Positions 7,336-16,856 are shown, counted from the stretch's first letter. The stretch: 64,000 bases of DNA from Akkermansiaceae bacterium (GCA_024233115.1 JACKQB010000004.1:1-64000); one strand, 5' to 3'. Numbers and translations are program-made. Notes: generated by a model from the sequence alone, not told the origin.

Positions 7336-9633
7336 TTAATTGGGTTTGATTCCCGTTTGCTCCAGGAACTCAATCACCTTGTTCACCGCGGCTAGCTGCT
7401 CGGCGAAACCTTTTTCGACGTCATCCTTCATCATGCCCTGGTGCTGAAGCAACTGGGCTCTCGACTTCAGCATCAGCCGGTAAGCCTGCTGCGGCTGGCG
7501 CTGGTACCAGATGTGGCGGCCATGGTCGTAGAGGTGCTGACCATAGTAAAAATTCATTTTGCTATCACGCTGCCAGTTCACCCAGTTGACCTGTTCCCGC
7601 CCCTCGGCGAACAGCTGCTCGGCATCTTCAAAACGTTTTTGACTGTCTAGAAATCGCGCGTAGGTAATCAGCAAACGAGTGTATTGCACCACCCATTGTT
7701 TGTTCTGATAGAAATAGGCATATTCGTAACTCTTTGAATATAACTCTTTGGCTCGTACAAAATGCGCTTCGGCCGCCTCATTGTTTCCGCTGCGCCACTC
7801 CTTGCCGGCCCACTGCTGTTGCAACGAGGCCCAGCGTGAATGCATGCGGAACCATCGCTCCCGCGCCTTGGCCATTTCAGAGGCTTTTGAATAGGCCTGG
7901 TCTGCCTGTTGATACTGCTTTGCCCTGCCATACATATCAGCCAGGTTAATCCACGGAATGGGATTGAATGGGTTGCGCTCAATCGATGCCTGATAGGCGG
8001 TCTTGGCCCGCTCCGTCATGGCCTCCTTATCCGCACCCGACAAGTCATTTGCCTCAAGTTGATAGAGGGTGGCCAAGCGTTGATATCGATTAAAATCAGG
8101 GACTCTGGCCACCGATTCCTCCAGGGCGGGAATCCACTGGTCGCGCGGCACGGCCTGGGGATCCCACTCCCCGTCCTCCTTGGCTATTCTGGCTTCAAGC
8201 AGCGGCACGCCCCCCCAAAGCTGCCATGCCCCCAGCCCCGTAGCGCCCAGCGCCAAAACCATCGTCACAGCAGCCAGACACCAACTGCCTATTCTGGACT
8301 TCCTAACTTCTTGACTCCCGAACTCCCCGGCTCCCCGCCCCCCCCACTTTACCACCGGCAGGACCCAAACCACACAGCAGACCAGCAGCAACAGGTTTGC
8401 CAGCAAATGCGTTCTAAAATCAAAGGTAACATGCACCGCCATCGCCACCATACCGCAGACCCCCGCGATGCTCAGAGCCATCGCATTGGACCCCTGCGAG
8501 AAACCATCCTCGCCCACCTGGTTGGAAAGCGTCCGGATTTGCCGCACCCCCACCACCAGATGCCAGGCAAGTAAGGCCAGCACCAGGAGTAAGCCGATCA
8601 ACCCGTAGTCAGCCAGCACTTGCAAATACTCATTATGGACAAACTCCGGATTGGCCTCGCTGGTCGGCAAGTTCGGACTCCAATACCGGTTGGCTAAATA
8701 AGAATAACTGCGGCTGCCGGCACCCACGATCGGATAGTCGGCCCACTGCTCAGCCGCCATCGACCAAAATGGCATCCGGACTCCGGAATCGAACATCATT
8801 TCCGATGCCTTCTCCGTGCTGTCATGGGCACGGTTTTGAAACACCCAAACGCCACCGGCCAGTGATGCTAACAAACCCACCGCAGCCAGCGTAGAAATAA
8901 TGACATTGCCCCGCCGCCGAATGCTCGATTTCTGGTGCGCCAGGGAAACGATCAATAAAATTGCCAGAACGATCAAGGAAACGATCAAACTCAGCGCCGC
9001 CGATCTCGACTGCGACCACAGCGCCAGGGCCAGCGCCGCACAGCCTAACACCAACAAGCCCACCTTCGCAGTCTTGGCAAAACGGCCCCATGCCCCCAGG
9101 CTCAGGCAGAGCAGTCCTGCGATCACCATGAAGTTGGCAAAGCTGCCGTAGTAACCATACATGCCGGTGACACGGTCGCCACTCGCCGCCACCGACGAGG
9201 TAAAGTAGAAGGACAACGAATATCCATCGGACCCGGAGAGCTGTATCAGCGCGGCTCCGGTATGGAGCAGTAGCAGCAAGACCACCACCCACGCCAGACC
9301 CTGCCTGAATCCGGCAGCCGGTCTCCCGGCGAGACCGAAGCCTGCGACCAGATAAAGGATGCCTGCGGGCAAAATAAGCATCAGATCCTGAACCCCCAGA
9401 TCCCGCACCGGCGACATCGCTGCCCGAGTGGCGAAGTAGCCAATCACCACCGTCGCGAGCACCAGCAGCCCTTTCGCCGGCAACACTCTGCCCGGTCTGA
9501 ACAACAAGGTCAGCGCCGCACAACACGCCGCTGCACCGAGAAAAATCACCGCCGGTGCCTGTAACGGCACACTCAAGGTAATTCCGACAAGCCCTGCGGC
9601 CAGCAATGCGAGATAAACGATGGATGTGGTCAT
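7336..9633 (-). CDS. O-antigen ligase/polymerase-like membrane protein with C-terminal TPRs
   Basis: A large (765-775 aa) Wzy/WaaL-type integral membrane protein. About twelve hydrophobic segments fill residues 10-460, with the family periplasmic-loop motif FVHNEYLQVLADYGLIGLLL in the middle. After the last membrane segment a soluble tail of about 270 residues looks like tetratricopeptide repeats (NPFNPIPWINLADMYGRA and following helices). A short linker around residue 450 (GEFGSQEVRKSRIGS) is encoded by GAAGTC-type simple repeat DNA. The ATG at 9633 is used; a TTG at 9661-9663 that overlaps the previous stop as TTGA is an equally possible coupled start. It polymerises or ligates the glycan at the periplasmic face; a second candidate lies at 36681-38210. 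Confidence 0.88.
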   Translation of the reverse strand: MTTSIVYLALLAAGLVGITLSVPLQAPAVIFLGAAACCAALTLLFRPGRVLPAKGLLVLATVVIGYFATRAAMSPVRDLGVQDLMLILPAGILYLVAGFGLAGRPAAGFRQGLAWVVVLLLLLHTGAALIQLSGSDGYSLSFYFTSSVAASGDRVTGMYGYYGSFANFMVIAGLLCLSLGAWGRFAKTAKVGLLVLGCAALALALWSQSRSAALSLIVSLIVLAILLIVSLAHQKSSIRRRGNVIISTLAAVGLLASLAGGVWVFQNRAHDSTEKASEMMFDSGVRMPFWSMAAEQWADYPIVGAGSRSYSYLANRYWSPNLPTSEANPEFVHNEYLQVLADYGLIGLLLVLALLAWHLVVGVRQIRTLSNQVGEDGFSQGSNAMALSIAGVCGMVAMAVHVTFDFRTHLLANLLLLVCCVVWVLPVVKWGGRGAGEFGSQEVRKSRIGSWCLAAVTMVLALGATGLGAWQLWGGVPLLEARIAKEDGEWDPQAVPRDQWIPALEESVARVPDFNRYQRLATLYQLEANDLSGADKEAMTERAKTAYQASIERNPFNPIPWINLADMYGRAKQYQQADQAYSKASEMAKARERWFRMHSRWASLQQQWAGKEWRSGNNEAAEAHFVRAKELYSKSYEYAYFYQNKQWVVQYTRLLITYARFLDSQKRFEDAEQLFAEGREQVNWVNWQRDSKMNFYYGQHLYDHGRHIWYQRQPQQAYRLMLKSRAQLLQHQGMMKDDVEKGFAEQLAAVNKVIEFLEQTGIKPN
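8295..8340. repeat. GAAGTC-type simple repeat inside a protein linker
   Basis: On the minus strand this stretch reads as ggagccggggagttcgggag followed by tcaagaagttaggaagtcc, the same word family as at 4078-4142 but in the opposite orientation relative to coordinates. It encodes the linker between the membrane domain and the TPR tail of the polymerase-like protein. Confidence 0.6.
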
Positions 9634-9659
9634 TCGGTTCAAAACAATCAACTTTAAAT

Positions 9660-10793
9660 TCAACTCCGGCTGAGGCTCCCCGGCTCACCAGCATCCAACA
9701 CACTCCTGAACGCCGCCTCCATGGCTCCCACAAAGGCACCACGCGTGTAATGCTGCAAGTAATGAGCGCGCGCAGTCTGGCCCATTTCCAAGCGCAGTTC
9801 CGCATTGCCCGCCAAGCTCCTCAGCGCCTCGGCGTACTGTTCCGGCGCATGGATGTCCAGCAGCATCGCCGCCCCGCTGTCACCCACCAGCTGGGGAATT
9901 CCGCGCCAGTTGGTACTCACCACCGGAAGCCCGAAGGCCATGGCCTCGATCAAGACCAAGGGAAAATTTTCCGCTTCATAATGCGACGGGAAGATAAACA
10001 CATCGGCATCCGCATACGCCTGCCACTTTTCAGCGCCTTTCATCGGCCCCGGGAAACGAACAAAATCAGTCAGTTGCGCATCAGCCACCAGCTTCTCGGC
10101 TTCTTTTCGAAATGCATCGGACGACCACGCACCGACCATCTCGACATGAAACCGGCAGCCCTGGCTCCGTGCCATCTTGGCGGCCCTGATGACATCCAGC
10201 ACCCCCTTCCCCTCATTCAGGGCGCCTAAAAAGAGCACGCGCAGCTCGGCATCCGAGGTCCGGCTTCTGGGCAAAGGCTCCACATCCAAACCATTTGACA
10301 CATGGATGGTTTTATGGGCGCTGAACAAGCGTCCTGGAGAATGTTCCGTCTTACTGATTTCAACGCTGAGATCCGCGCCGGAGTAAACTTGCCTGGCAAG
10401 CTTGCCCAGCAGCCCCGCCGTCTCCAAGTACTCCGGTAGGCCTCCGGCATGATAGTGAAACACGGTCTTGGGAAACAGCCATCTCACGGCGCCAAGATAG
10501 ATAATGTCCCTGATCACGGGCGTCCTATTGGCACTTGCAGGCAGATAGTAGAGAATCTGTGGCCGCTTACTCAGGGCCATCCACCAGGTCTTCAGAATGA
10601 GTCCTAACAGATGAATCACCTTGCCAAGGCCGGCCTTGCCCACGGCGTCAATGGTATCGCTATATGCCATGCGCAGCCGCTCCACCTTCAACCCGTCCCA
10701 TCTGTGGTCAAACAACATGCCGGTCACCACAGACTGGCCGTGAAATGGCGGCGGCGTCTGCCCGACCAATAGAATATCTGCTTGTTGACTCAT
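9660..10793 (-). CDS. Glycosyltransferase, GT4-like
   Basis: A GT-B fold glycosyltransferase. The N-terminus ILLVGQTPPPFHGQSVVTG is the glycine-rich acceptor-side loop. The C-terminal half carries VLFLGALNEGKGVLDVI and the GT4 donor-site motif ENFPLVLIEAMAFGLPVV. The ATG at 10793 is preferred because it overlaps the stop of the upstream kinase-like gene in an ATGA arrangement, pointing to translational coupling; a GTG at 10805 is the alternative. Length about 377 aa is standard. It is expected to add one sugar of the EPS repeat; the specificity is unknown. Confidence 0.88.
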   Translation of the reverse strand: MSQQADILLVGQTPPPFHGQSVVTGMLFDHRWDGLKVERLRMAYSDTIDAVGKAGLGKVIHLLGLILKTWWMALSKRPQILYYLPASANRTPVIRDIIYLGAVRWLFPKTVFHYHAGGLPEYLETAGLLGKLARQVYSGADLSVEISKTEHSPGRLFSAHKTIHVSNGLDVEPLPRSRTSDAELRVLFLGALNEGKGVLDVIRAAKMARSQGCRFHVEMVGAWSSDAFRKEAEKLVADAQLTDFVRFPGPMKGAEKWQAYADADVFIFPSHYEAENFPLVLIEAMAFGLPVVSTNWRGIPQLVGDSGAAMLLDIHAPEQYAEALRSLAGNAELRLEMGQTARAHYLQHYTRGAFVGAMEAAFRSVLDAGEPGSLSRS

Positions 10794-11851
10794 ACTTTCA
10801 TCCACTCCACCAGGAGCTCTTCACGATCAAAACCTCCGATCCACGCGGAGTATGCCAGATAGCTGCCTAACCAGCACTCGACATCTGACCCCCAGCCTGC
10901 AGTTGCCAGAAAATCCCTGCCGGCGTTCGATTTCGCCCATTCCCGGCAGATATCCAGCACCTTGGCCGGATTGTGATGGTCTACCAAGGTCGCGCTTTGA
11001 ATCATGTAGTGCAGCCAGTCCCAGCCAGCCGGCCCATGAGCGCAGCCAGACTCCCAGTCCATCACAGCCACCGTGCCCTCGGACGACACCTTGATATTCC
11101 AAGGAGCGAAGTCGCCGTGAAACAAACCGACCTGCACCTGTTTGTTCGCCACTGTTTCAAGCTGGCTCCAGAGACCGCCGACATTGTGGGCCGCTGCGTA
11201 ACCAACCATCTCCTGCCATTGTCTAGTCTGATGCAGTGCCTCTCGCTGACTGTTTTTCAGCCAATGATTCAAAACGTCGAGAACCTTGGCATCGTCCACC
11301 TTACGTGGGGATTTTCCATACAGATACCGGGTTGCATAGGACGCCCATTGCTCCGAGACATCGTGGCTAACCACTACGGGGATCGCTCTATTCCCGGGAG
11401 GCAGCTCCTTGATGATCCCAAGCTCTCTGATCACCGATGCCCGTGCGCCACCATGCAAACCCAGTTTGTCCACCAGCAATTGATCCTTTTTCCGATACAC
11501 GATAATCACACGCCGACTTGCGGATTCCGGGTTTCCTAACAGGTAACCTATGGAATCCGACTGCTCCAACATCGATGCCATCGGACTTTCCGAGCGCACA
11601 GTGAGTTTGATTTTTGGTAATAATACATGGCACCGGAACCTGAGCATCATCCCGACCAACCAGACCAGCACCCTGGCACGGGTCGCCTGGGGATGGTAAA
11701 GCCCCAGTGTCGCACCCGCAGCACTGGCATCACGCGGCAAGGCGAGCAACAAGTATCCATGGCGCTTGATACAAAAGAAATCGAGTTCAGCCAGGATCTC
11801 CCCGTGCCCTTCTAACGCCTTGGCCAGCTCACTGTCGTTGGTACTGTTCAT
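10790..11851 (-). CDS. APH/choline-kinase-like phosphotransferase
   Basis: A 353-aa protein whose C-terminal half has the catalytic elements of the aminoglycoside phosphotransferase/choline kinase fold: LFHGDFAPWN (His245-Gly-Asp247, Asn252) and the metal-binding VAVMDWESG (Asp265). The N-terminal 120 residues show no clear match, though an ATP-binding lobe is expected there. Such kinases phosphorylate small hydroxyl compounds or sugars. In an EPS locus the likely substrate is a sugar or an alcohol substituent, not an antibiotic. It is translationally coupled to neighbours on both sides (TAATG with the upstream GT2 gene, ATGA with the downstream GT4 gene). The function is not assigned. Confidence 0.7.
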   Translation of the reverse strand: MNSTNDSELAKALEGHGEILAELDFFCIKRHGYLLLALPRDASAAGATLGLYHPQATRARVLVWLVGMMLRFRCHVLLPKIKLTVRSESPMASMLEQSDSIGYLLGNPESASRRVIIVYRKKDQLLVDKLGLHGGARASVIRELGIIKELPPGNRAIPVVVSHDVSEQWASYATRYLYGKSPRKVDDAKVLDVLNHWLKNSQREALHQTRQWQEMVGYAAAHNVGGLWSQLETVANKQVQVGLFHGDFAPWNIKVSSEGTVAVMDWESGCAHGPAGWDWLHYMIQSATLVDHHNPAKVLDICREWAKSNAGRDFLATAGWGSDVECWLGSYLAYSAWIGGFDREELLVEWMKV

Positions 11852-12690
11852 TATTTCAACTTCACCGGTCGATGCATAAGCTTGAGCCCCCCCTTCAGGG
11901 CCCTGAAAAAATACGCCAGTATGCAGTCCACTACGGAATTTAAATTCTCACACCGAAACAGCCTGAGCCCGTACGTCCGACGGATCGCGCGCGATTCGGC
12001 ATACTGCAGCTGCAAGCTCAATGCCTGGTCGATACCGTCTTTGCCCAGATGTTTCTGGCTGATGTTCTCACCGTGCAGGCGGAAATCAGCCAGCACACAT
12101 GGCAGGTAAACAAACTTTTTCCCGAGCGATGCCAGACGGTTGTAGTACTCGCCGTCCATCACGCATTTGAACCGGTCATTCAACAACAATCCCTCGTCCA
12201 TTATACTCGACCTTCTGAAAAATGTCGCGGTCGAGCCTATGTAACATCCGTAATGGGCCAGCATCAGTTTGCGGAATGGGAACAAAGACATCGTGCGCAT
12301 GAACTTGCCGTCACCATCGATGAAATCCCATGCCCCGTAGATCACATCGGTCTCCGGCTTGCTCTCTGCAAATCGCTTCACCGCAGCCAAGGCGCCGGGT
12401 TTCAGTCGGTCATCGGTATTGAGCCACATCACCCACTTCCCTTGGGCTGCCTTGAATCCCTTGTTGATGGCATCGCTCATGCCTCTGTCCGGCTCCACCG
12501 TGAGCTTTACACCGTCATATTCCCTGATGATATCCAGCGTCCCATCGGTGGAGCCGGCATCAAAGATCAAATGCTCCAATGTCACCCCGTTCTGAGCCTG
12601 GGCCACCACACTGTCCAGCATCTCGCGGATGTACTGGTGGTAGTTGTAACTCGCTGTGACGATGGTGAAATCTACGCTTTGTTCTGACAC
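11851..12690 (-). CDS. Glycosyltransferase family 2
   Basis: A GT-A fold inverting transferase. It begins DFTIVTASYNYHQYIREML, and has the metal/nucleotide region DRGMSDAINKGF...WVMWLNTDD typical of GT2. The start is the GTG at 12688-12690, because a strong ribosome site (AAGGAG) lies seven bases upstream and the longer open frame to 12936 is merely the shadow of the preceding GT4 gene. This gives 279 aa and a 19-base overlap with the upstream gene. The stop TAA overlaps the next ATG as TAATG. It probably adds a sugar of the EPS repeat. Confidence 0.88.
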   Translation of the reverse strand: MSEQSVDFTIVTASYNYHQYIREMLDSVVAQAQNGVTLEHLIFDAGSTDGTLDIIREYDGVKLTVEPDRGMSDAINKGFKAAQGKWVMWLNTDDRLKPGALAAVKRFAESKPETDVIYGAWDFIDGDGKFMRTMSLFPFRKLMLAHYGCYIGSTATFFRRSSIMDEGLLLNDRFKCVMDGEYYNRLASLGKKFVYLPCVLADFRLHGENISQKHLGKDGIDQALSLQLQYAESRAIRRTYGLRLFRCENLNSVVDCILAYFFRALKGGLKLMHRPVKLK

Positions 12691-13943
12691 CTCTTGCTCC
12701 TTCCGATTACGCGTTGATAGATTTCCTTCATCTTGATTGCTTTTTTCTCCCAGGTGTATTCTTCGAGAATGCGTTCCCGCCCATGCCTCCCCAATACGTG
12801 ACGCAGGTTGGCATCTCTTGCCAGCTTGACAATACCGGCGGCCATGCCGTCCACGGTTTCCTGCAACGTCCCTGGCGACACCCGAATGGCGGTGCGGTCT
12901 GTGGTCATATCCCCTGCGCCCTGATGATTGATGCAAACAACAGGTTTACTCATGCTCATTGCCTCGAGAACCACATTCCCTGAGGTATCCTTGATACTGC
13001 TGAAAACCATGAGGTCTGCCGTTCGCATCCGGGCCCGGGTTTCCTCCAAGGGTAATGCGCCGTGGAAGGTAACATTCTGTTCAAGTCCCAGCGCAGCCAC
13101 TTCTGACCTCGCTTTTTCAAGCCCACTACCTGTGCCCACGATATCAATCTGCAAGTCGCACTCATTCGATAACTCAGCCCGGGCTTGGCCAAAGGCACGA
13201 ACGGCGATGCCAAGCGCCTTCCATGGCTCAATCGCACCCACCCAGATTATGCGCATGCTGTCCTCGGCACGGGACCTGTCGGTTACTTCCGCCTCCACTT
13301 CGGATGCCATCACCCCGGTCTCTAGCAGGCGATTTGTCTTCTCCGGATACCTGGCTGCCAGATAGGCTTCGGTCTCGCTATTCGCACAGAGAATGCATGC
13401 CGCGCGGCGGAATGACATCCGCAGCCAGGGGAGCATACTCCAGTTGCGGATGAGCCACCCCCTCAGGTTTTCTTTCCAAATCGCCCTGCCATAGAGCGCT
13501 TTATATTCCCGGGCTACACATGAAGTCCCACCCAACGGGCCCAATATCACAGGTGTCGATCGCGCCCACCAAAATCCAGGCGACATCATTGAGTTGAAGG
13601 TCACATGATGCACTAAATCAAAGTCCTTCAGCTTCTTTCGCATCAACAGGGACACGCCGATCTGCCAGACAAGATAAAACGCTTGTACAGGTAACAGCTT
13701 TCTCTGCTTGGCAAACAGCATGATGCGTGGCGGGTCGTGGTAAATAAACTCCGGTGGAGCCCACCTTGTATCTGCACGTTGCTCACGAAACCAGCCTTCG
13801 ATGACCGGCCTGTTGTTCGACCTTGTGATGACGGTGACATCGACATGTCTGGACATCGACATCGCCCAGTTCCAGCCCACCCCTGGCTCAGAACCCCGGC
13901 ATGGTTCACAGGCGTAGGCCGACATCAATACCTTTGGCCTCAT
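12672..13943 (-). CDS. Glycosyltransferase, GT4-like
   Basis: A GT4-type glycosyltransferase with N-terminal MSAYACEPCRGSEPGVGWNW and a C-terminal TSGNVVLEAMSMSKPVVC donor-site motif. ATG at 13943 (MRPKVLMSAY) has GGAG eight bases upstream and is preferred over the ATG at 13958. It is about 423 aa long. It shares its N-terminal signature with the transferase at 6060-7331, so the two look like paralogues with different acceptor or donor use. It is upstream of and overlaps the GT2 gene. Confidence 0.88.
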   Translation of the reverse strand: MRPKVLMSAYACEPCRGSEPGVGWNWAMSMSRHVDVTVITRSNNRPVIEGWFREQRADTRWAPPEFIYHDPPRIMLFAKQRKLLPVQAFYLVWQIGVSLLMRKKLKDFDLVHHVTFNSMMSPGFWWARSTPVILGPLGGTSCVAREYKALYGRAIWKENLRGWLIRNWSMLPWLRMSFRRAACILCANSETEAYLAARYPEKTNRLLETGVMASEVEAEVTDRSRAEDSMRIIWVGAIEPWKALGIAVRAFGQARAELSNECDLQIDIVGTGSGLEKARSEVAALGLEQNVTFHGALPLEETRARMRTADLMVFSSIKDTSGNVVLEAMSMSKPVVCINHQGAGDMTTDRTAIRVSPGTLQETVDGMAAGIVKLARDANLRHVLGRHGRERILEEYTWEKKAIKMKEIYQRVIGRSKRCQNKA

Positions 13944-13973
13944 TGCTTCTTGCTCCATCTTCTTTAAAATGGA

Positions 13974-14609
13974 TTAGTTCACGCTTTCACTCAAATTGAG
14001 CGCGTCCAGCACCTCATGGCAGGATTGGGCCACCGTGCCGCCCGTATCGATCCATACAGCTCTCTCATTTCCCGAGCAAAGGGCGCGGAGTTCGTCAATC
14101 TGCCGGCTTACCTCCTCCAGTGAAGTCTCCGGTTTCCGCTCAAAAATCACCTCCGGCTCGGCACCCAGGCAAAACACCTTGTCCGGCTCGGGAACAAGAC
14201 GAAGCATGCCCGTGAGTATCCAGCGCGGCAGGGCAATCCGCATGCGTCGTGGGTCGACGAGAAAGTCATAACAGTAACGGTCAAAGATGATCACTTGCTT
14301 CGGCTTTTTGAGCTTCGGTCGAACCACGGACCAATACCCCACCGTGTAATCAAGAGTGTAATAACAGAGACGGAACAACGACCCGAGAAAACCGCTTGGC
14401 GGCAGGGCATGCGGTTCAGTCACCACCCCGGCATCCGGTGCCTTTTTTTGACCTTTCAGGACTCCAAGGTCAGGGAGCCAGTGTGGACGCAGGTGTGAGT
14501 AATCCGTCTTATATCCGTAATTTTTCTCCAGCTCGCCGGTCAATGCATCGATCACCGTGGTTTTTCCTGATCCGTCGGTTCCGAGGATCGCTATACAAAT
14601 TGATTTCAT
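13974..14609 (-). CDS. Thymidylate-kinase-like P-loop kinase
   Basis: A 211-aa P-loop protein. The Walker A motif GTDGSGKTT is at residues 10-18, IIFDRYCYDFLVDPRR resembles the thymidylate-kinase DR(Y/F) motif, and a lid-like region with ERKPETSLEEV follows. It resembles thymidylate kinase but lies deep in a glycan locus, next to a nucleotidyltransferase-like gene (14616-15647). A housekeeping role is therefore doubtful, and a sugar, lipid-linked sugar or alcohol substrate is possible. No experimental function is known to me for this subgroup. Confidence 0.7.
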   Translation of the reverse strand: MKSICIAILGTDGSGKTTVIDALTGELEKNYGYKTDYSHLRPHWLPDLGVLKGQKKAPDAGVVTEPHALPPSGFLGSLFRLCYYTLDYTVGYWSVVRPKLKKPKQVIIFDRYCYDFLVDPRRMRIALPRWILTGMLRLVPEPDKVFCLGAEPEVIFERKPETSLEEVSRQIDELRALCSGNERAVWIDTGGTVAQSCHEVLDALNLSESVN

Positions 14610-14615
14610 CCTACG

Positions 14616-15647
14616 CTATTGATTGAGCCATCGCCGGCACGTCCTGCCCGCCATGCGTTCCCTGACAGCGAGAACCTGGTCGAGTATCCACTGGCGAGCG
14701 ATCTCCTGATCCGGACCCAGCACTGATCCTTCTATCTTCAAGTCCACCCCGAATCGCCGCGGTACCACCGCTGGCCAGACAGCTGTCCCGGCGCGAGATA
14801 GAATCAAGGTCGATTTAATCTTTGCCAGCACCAAATCCTTACAGGACACGCCATGGTCTCCGGGGGCAATCACCCAGGTATTGCGGCAGGTATCGTGCAA
14901 TGCCCTCTCCAGCATCTCCGCTGTGCGCATATACTCAGGGTCACTCGCCGCACTGATTTCGATGTGAAATCCCGTCGGCTGCATGACTCTCCTGAGCTTT
15001 CTGGCCAACTCGAACCAGCTTGAACCACTTGCTCGGCCGATTTGTTGAGACCAGTCGGAGGAAAGAATATAACCAGCCGGGTCATCCAATAAAGCCGCTG
15101 GAGACAAGCATTTTTGCTGCGGCAAAAATCCCGCCATCCGGGTGCGGGCGGCATCATCCATACCCACCAACAGTTCCTGAACCCGCCCCATGACCTCCTC
15201 CGGCTTTTTTTTCTTGGCTGCGGCCTTGGTCAGCACATAGGCCAATTCCGCATCGTGATTCAACACCCAGAACTGTTTCTCTTCGTTAAACGTCCTATTC
15301 TCGATGAATATCTGGGACGGCACCTGGCGAATTCCCCTAACGGTGTAGTCACCACACACATCAAGCATGATCAAATCACCCACGGCACTTTTCGAAGCGC
15401 AGACACAAAAATACGCTGATTTCTCATGCTGAAATATCTGACAGAGCAACCAACCGCTCTGCTTACAGTAATCATTCAATAGGGGGATGATCCGGTGCAA
15501 CTGCTGTTGCGGCACACAATAGTCGACATCCGATGCGATATGATCCGGATATTCTTGCCAGCTGTGCAAAATGACCGAAGGAATTCCATGCGCCTCAAGA
15601 TACGACCAGTAGCCGTTGAAAAATTCCTCCTGTTTAAGACTTTCCAT
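14616..15647 (-). CDS. Putative nucleotidyltransferase-like protein
   Basis: A 343-aa protein not confidently recognised. Near the N-terminus HIASDVDYCVPQ (Ser39-Asp40-x-Asp42) looks like the metal-binding SDxD motif of the pol-beta/MNT-type nucleotidyltransferase fold, preceded by a conserved-looking helix (YWSYLEAHGIPSVILHSW). The middle part is helical (AELAYVLTKAAAKKKKP). The C-terminal part begins like a P-loop kinase region but has no Walker A motif. It ends six bases before the thymidylate-kinase-like gene. I recall fused NTase-thymidylate-kinase-like proteins in polysaccharide loci, so this pair may be a split version; that is inference. Confidence 0.55.
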   Translation of the reverse strand: MESLKQEEFFNGYWSYLEAHGIPSVILHSWQEYPDHIASDVDYCVPQQQLHRIIPLLNDYCKQSGWLLCQIFQHEKSAYFCVCASKSAVGDLIMLDVCGDYTVRGIRQVPSQIFIENRTFNEEKQFWVLNHDAELAYVLTKAAAKKKKPEEVMGRVQELLVGMDDAARTRMAGFLPQQKCLSPAALLDDPAGYILSSDWSQQIGRASGSSWFELARKLRRVMQPTGFHIEISAASDPEYMRTAEMLERALHDTCRNTWVIAPGDHGVSCKDLVLAKIKSTLILSRAGTAVWPAVVPRRFGVDLKIEGSVLGPDQEIARQWILDQVLAVRERMAGRTCRRWLNQ

Positions 15648-15686
15648 CTTGCACTACCTTCTTTCCGCGGTTGCTGAACAACTGGC

Positions 15687-16850
15687 TTAATCCGAACCGG
15701 CATTGCCTGAACGCAGAACCTGCGAGATATGCTGGTAATAGCTTGCCGGGGCGACCGGCTCATCCAACCAATCACCGAACCATTTTCCGAATTTCTGTGC
15801 GTCAAGAATGGTTTTCATCACACATGCTAGTTTTGATCTAGACTCATGATCCATTACGCCTATTTTGAATGAAAAGGTTTCATATTCCTCTTCACTAACA
15901 ACTCGTATTGCACCTACCAACCCATTGGCGTCCAGAGTCTCTTTAAAGCCATCCATAAATCCCTCCCTGAGAACTACAATCGGTGTCCCTGAGTATAGGG
16001 CCTCATAAGATGACCGGGTCTGGACAGGGTTGCGACTGATAGTAATAAATGCGGCACACTTAAAAAACCATGGGATATTCTCTTTTCCAAATACATCAAA
16101 AAACCACTCCACATTAGGAAATTTATGCCTCTCTACTTCTTCATCAAATTCAGCATCCCTTGATGAGATAAAGAACCTATATTTCCATTTCTTACCATTG
16201 CGCGTGCTTGCATATCTAACAATATCAGCAATCCCCTTCTCATACCAACGACCACGGCCCAAGTAATTCAAAGATTCCTCGGCAAAATAAACCTGGGAAA
16301 AATCTACTTCATCGCAACCATCTAGAATGGCAGATTGCGGGCGACCCATCGGCATTTGTACACACTTCTGTGAACATAATTTTGAGTCTCTCATTTCAGC
16401 CTCTCCAGAAACTAAGTAATAGTCCACAAACGGACCTATCGCATACTTTTTAGTGAATATTGCGATTCTCTTTATCCACCCAGGAACTTTTCCCTTTTCC
16501 CAATTTCCCAAAGATTGCTGTTTTGTAAAGAAACCCCAAGTCCAACAAGCGATTATGCAGTTACGCGTCTTCCATTTCAACATTTTTGGCAATACCCACC
16601 TGAGCGGGTCAAAACCAGAGAAAATTACCATTGAGGCATCTAGATCTCTATGATCTACGATCATGTCCATTGATATTACTGATCTATCCTCTGACCAATT
16701 AAATCGATAGTAATTATTATAATCGGAGCCAATCACTGTATGATTAGACTGACTATAAATATTAATATCAGAAATCAGTGCCTGATTAACACCAGGAACC
16801 CCCACATTTGCCGAAATGTGGTTGCAGTAAATTATGATATTCTTACCCAT
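15687..16850 (-). CDS. Glycosyltransferase-like protein
   Basis: A 387-aa protein that looks like a GT-B glycosyltransferase: LNYLGRGRWYEKGIADIV reads like the start of the C-terminal Rossmann half, and TRSSYEALYSGTPIVVLREG like the GT4 donor-site Glu motif. Its base composition is visibly more A+T-rich than neighbouring genes, suggesting a separate origin. The start at 16850 has AAAGG just upstream. An IS256 element is inserted only a few bases upstream of this ribosome site (target duplicate ends at 16857), so it is now cut off from the upstream part of the operon. Confidence 0.7.
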   Translation of the reverse strand: MGKNIIIYCNHISANVGVPGVNQALISDINIYSQSNHTVIGSDYNNYYRFNWSEDRSVISMDMIVDHRDLDASMVIFSGFDPLRWVLPKMLKWKTRNCIIACWTWGFFTKQQSLGNWEKGKVPGWIKRIAIFTKKYAIGPFVDYYLVSGEAEMRDSKLCSQKCVQMPMGRPQSAILDGCDEVDFSQVYFAEESLNYLGRGRWYEKGIADIVRYASTRNGKKWKYRFFISSRDAEFDEEVERHKFPNVEWFFDVFGKENIPWFFKCAAFITISRNPVQTRSSYEALYSGTPIVVLREGFMDGFKETLDANGLVGAIRVVSEEEYETFSFKIGVMDHESRSKLACVMKTILDAQKFGKWFGDWLDEPVAPASYYQHISQVLRSGNAGSD

Positions 16851-16856
16851 CCTTTT

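Noticed and set aside
8822..9805. 327-codon minus-strand open frame
   Set aside because: It overlaps the polymerase-like gene in another frame; the hydrophobic segments and Wzy motif are in the 7336-9633 frame.
10790..11851. Aminoglycoside resistance gene
   Set aside because: Only the APH fold motifs match. It is translationally coupled to glycosyltransferases, so a glycan-related substrate is far more likely.
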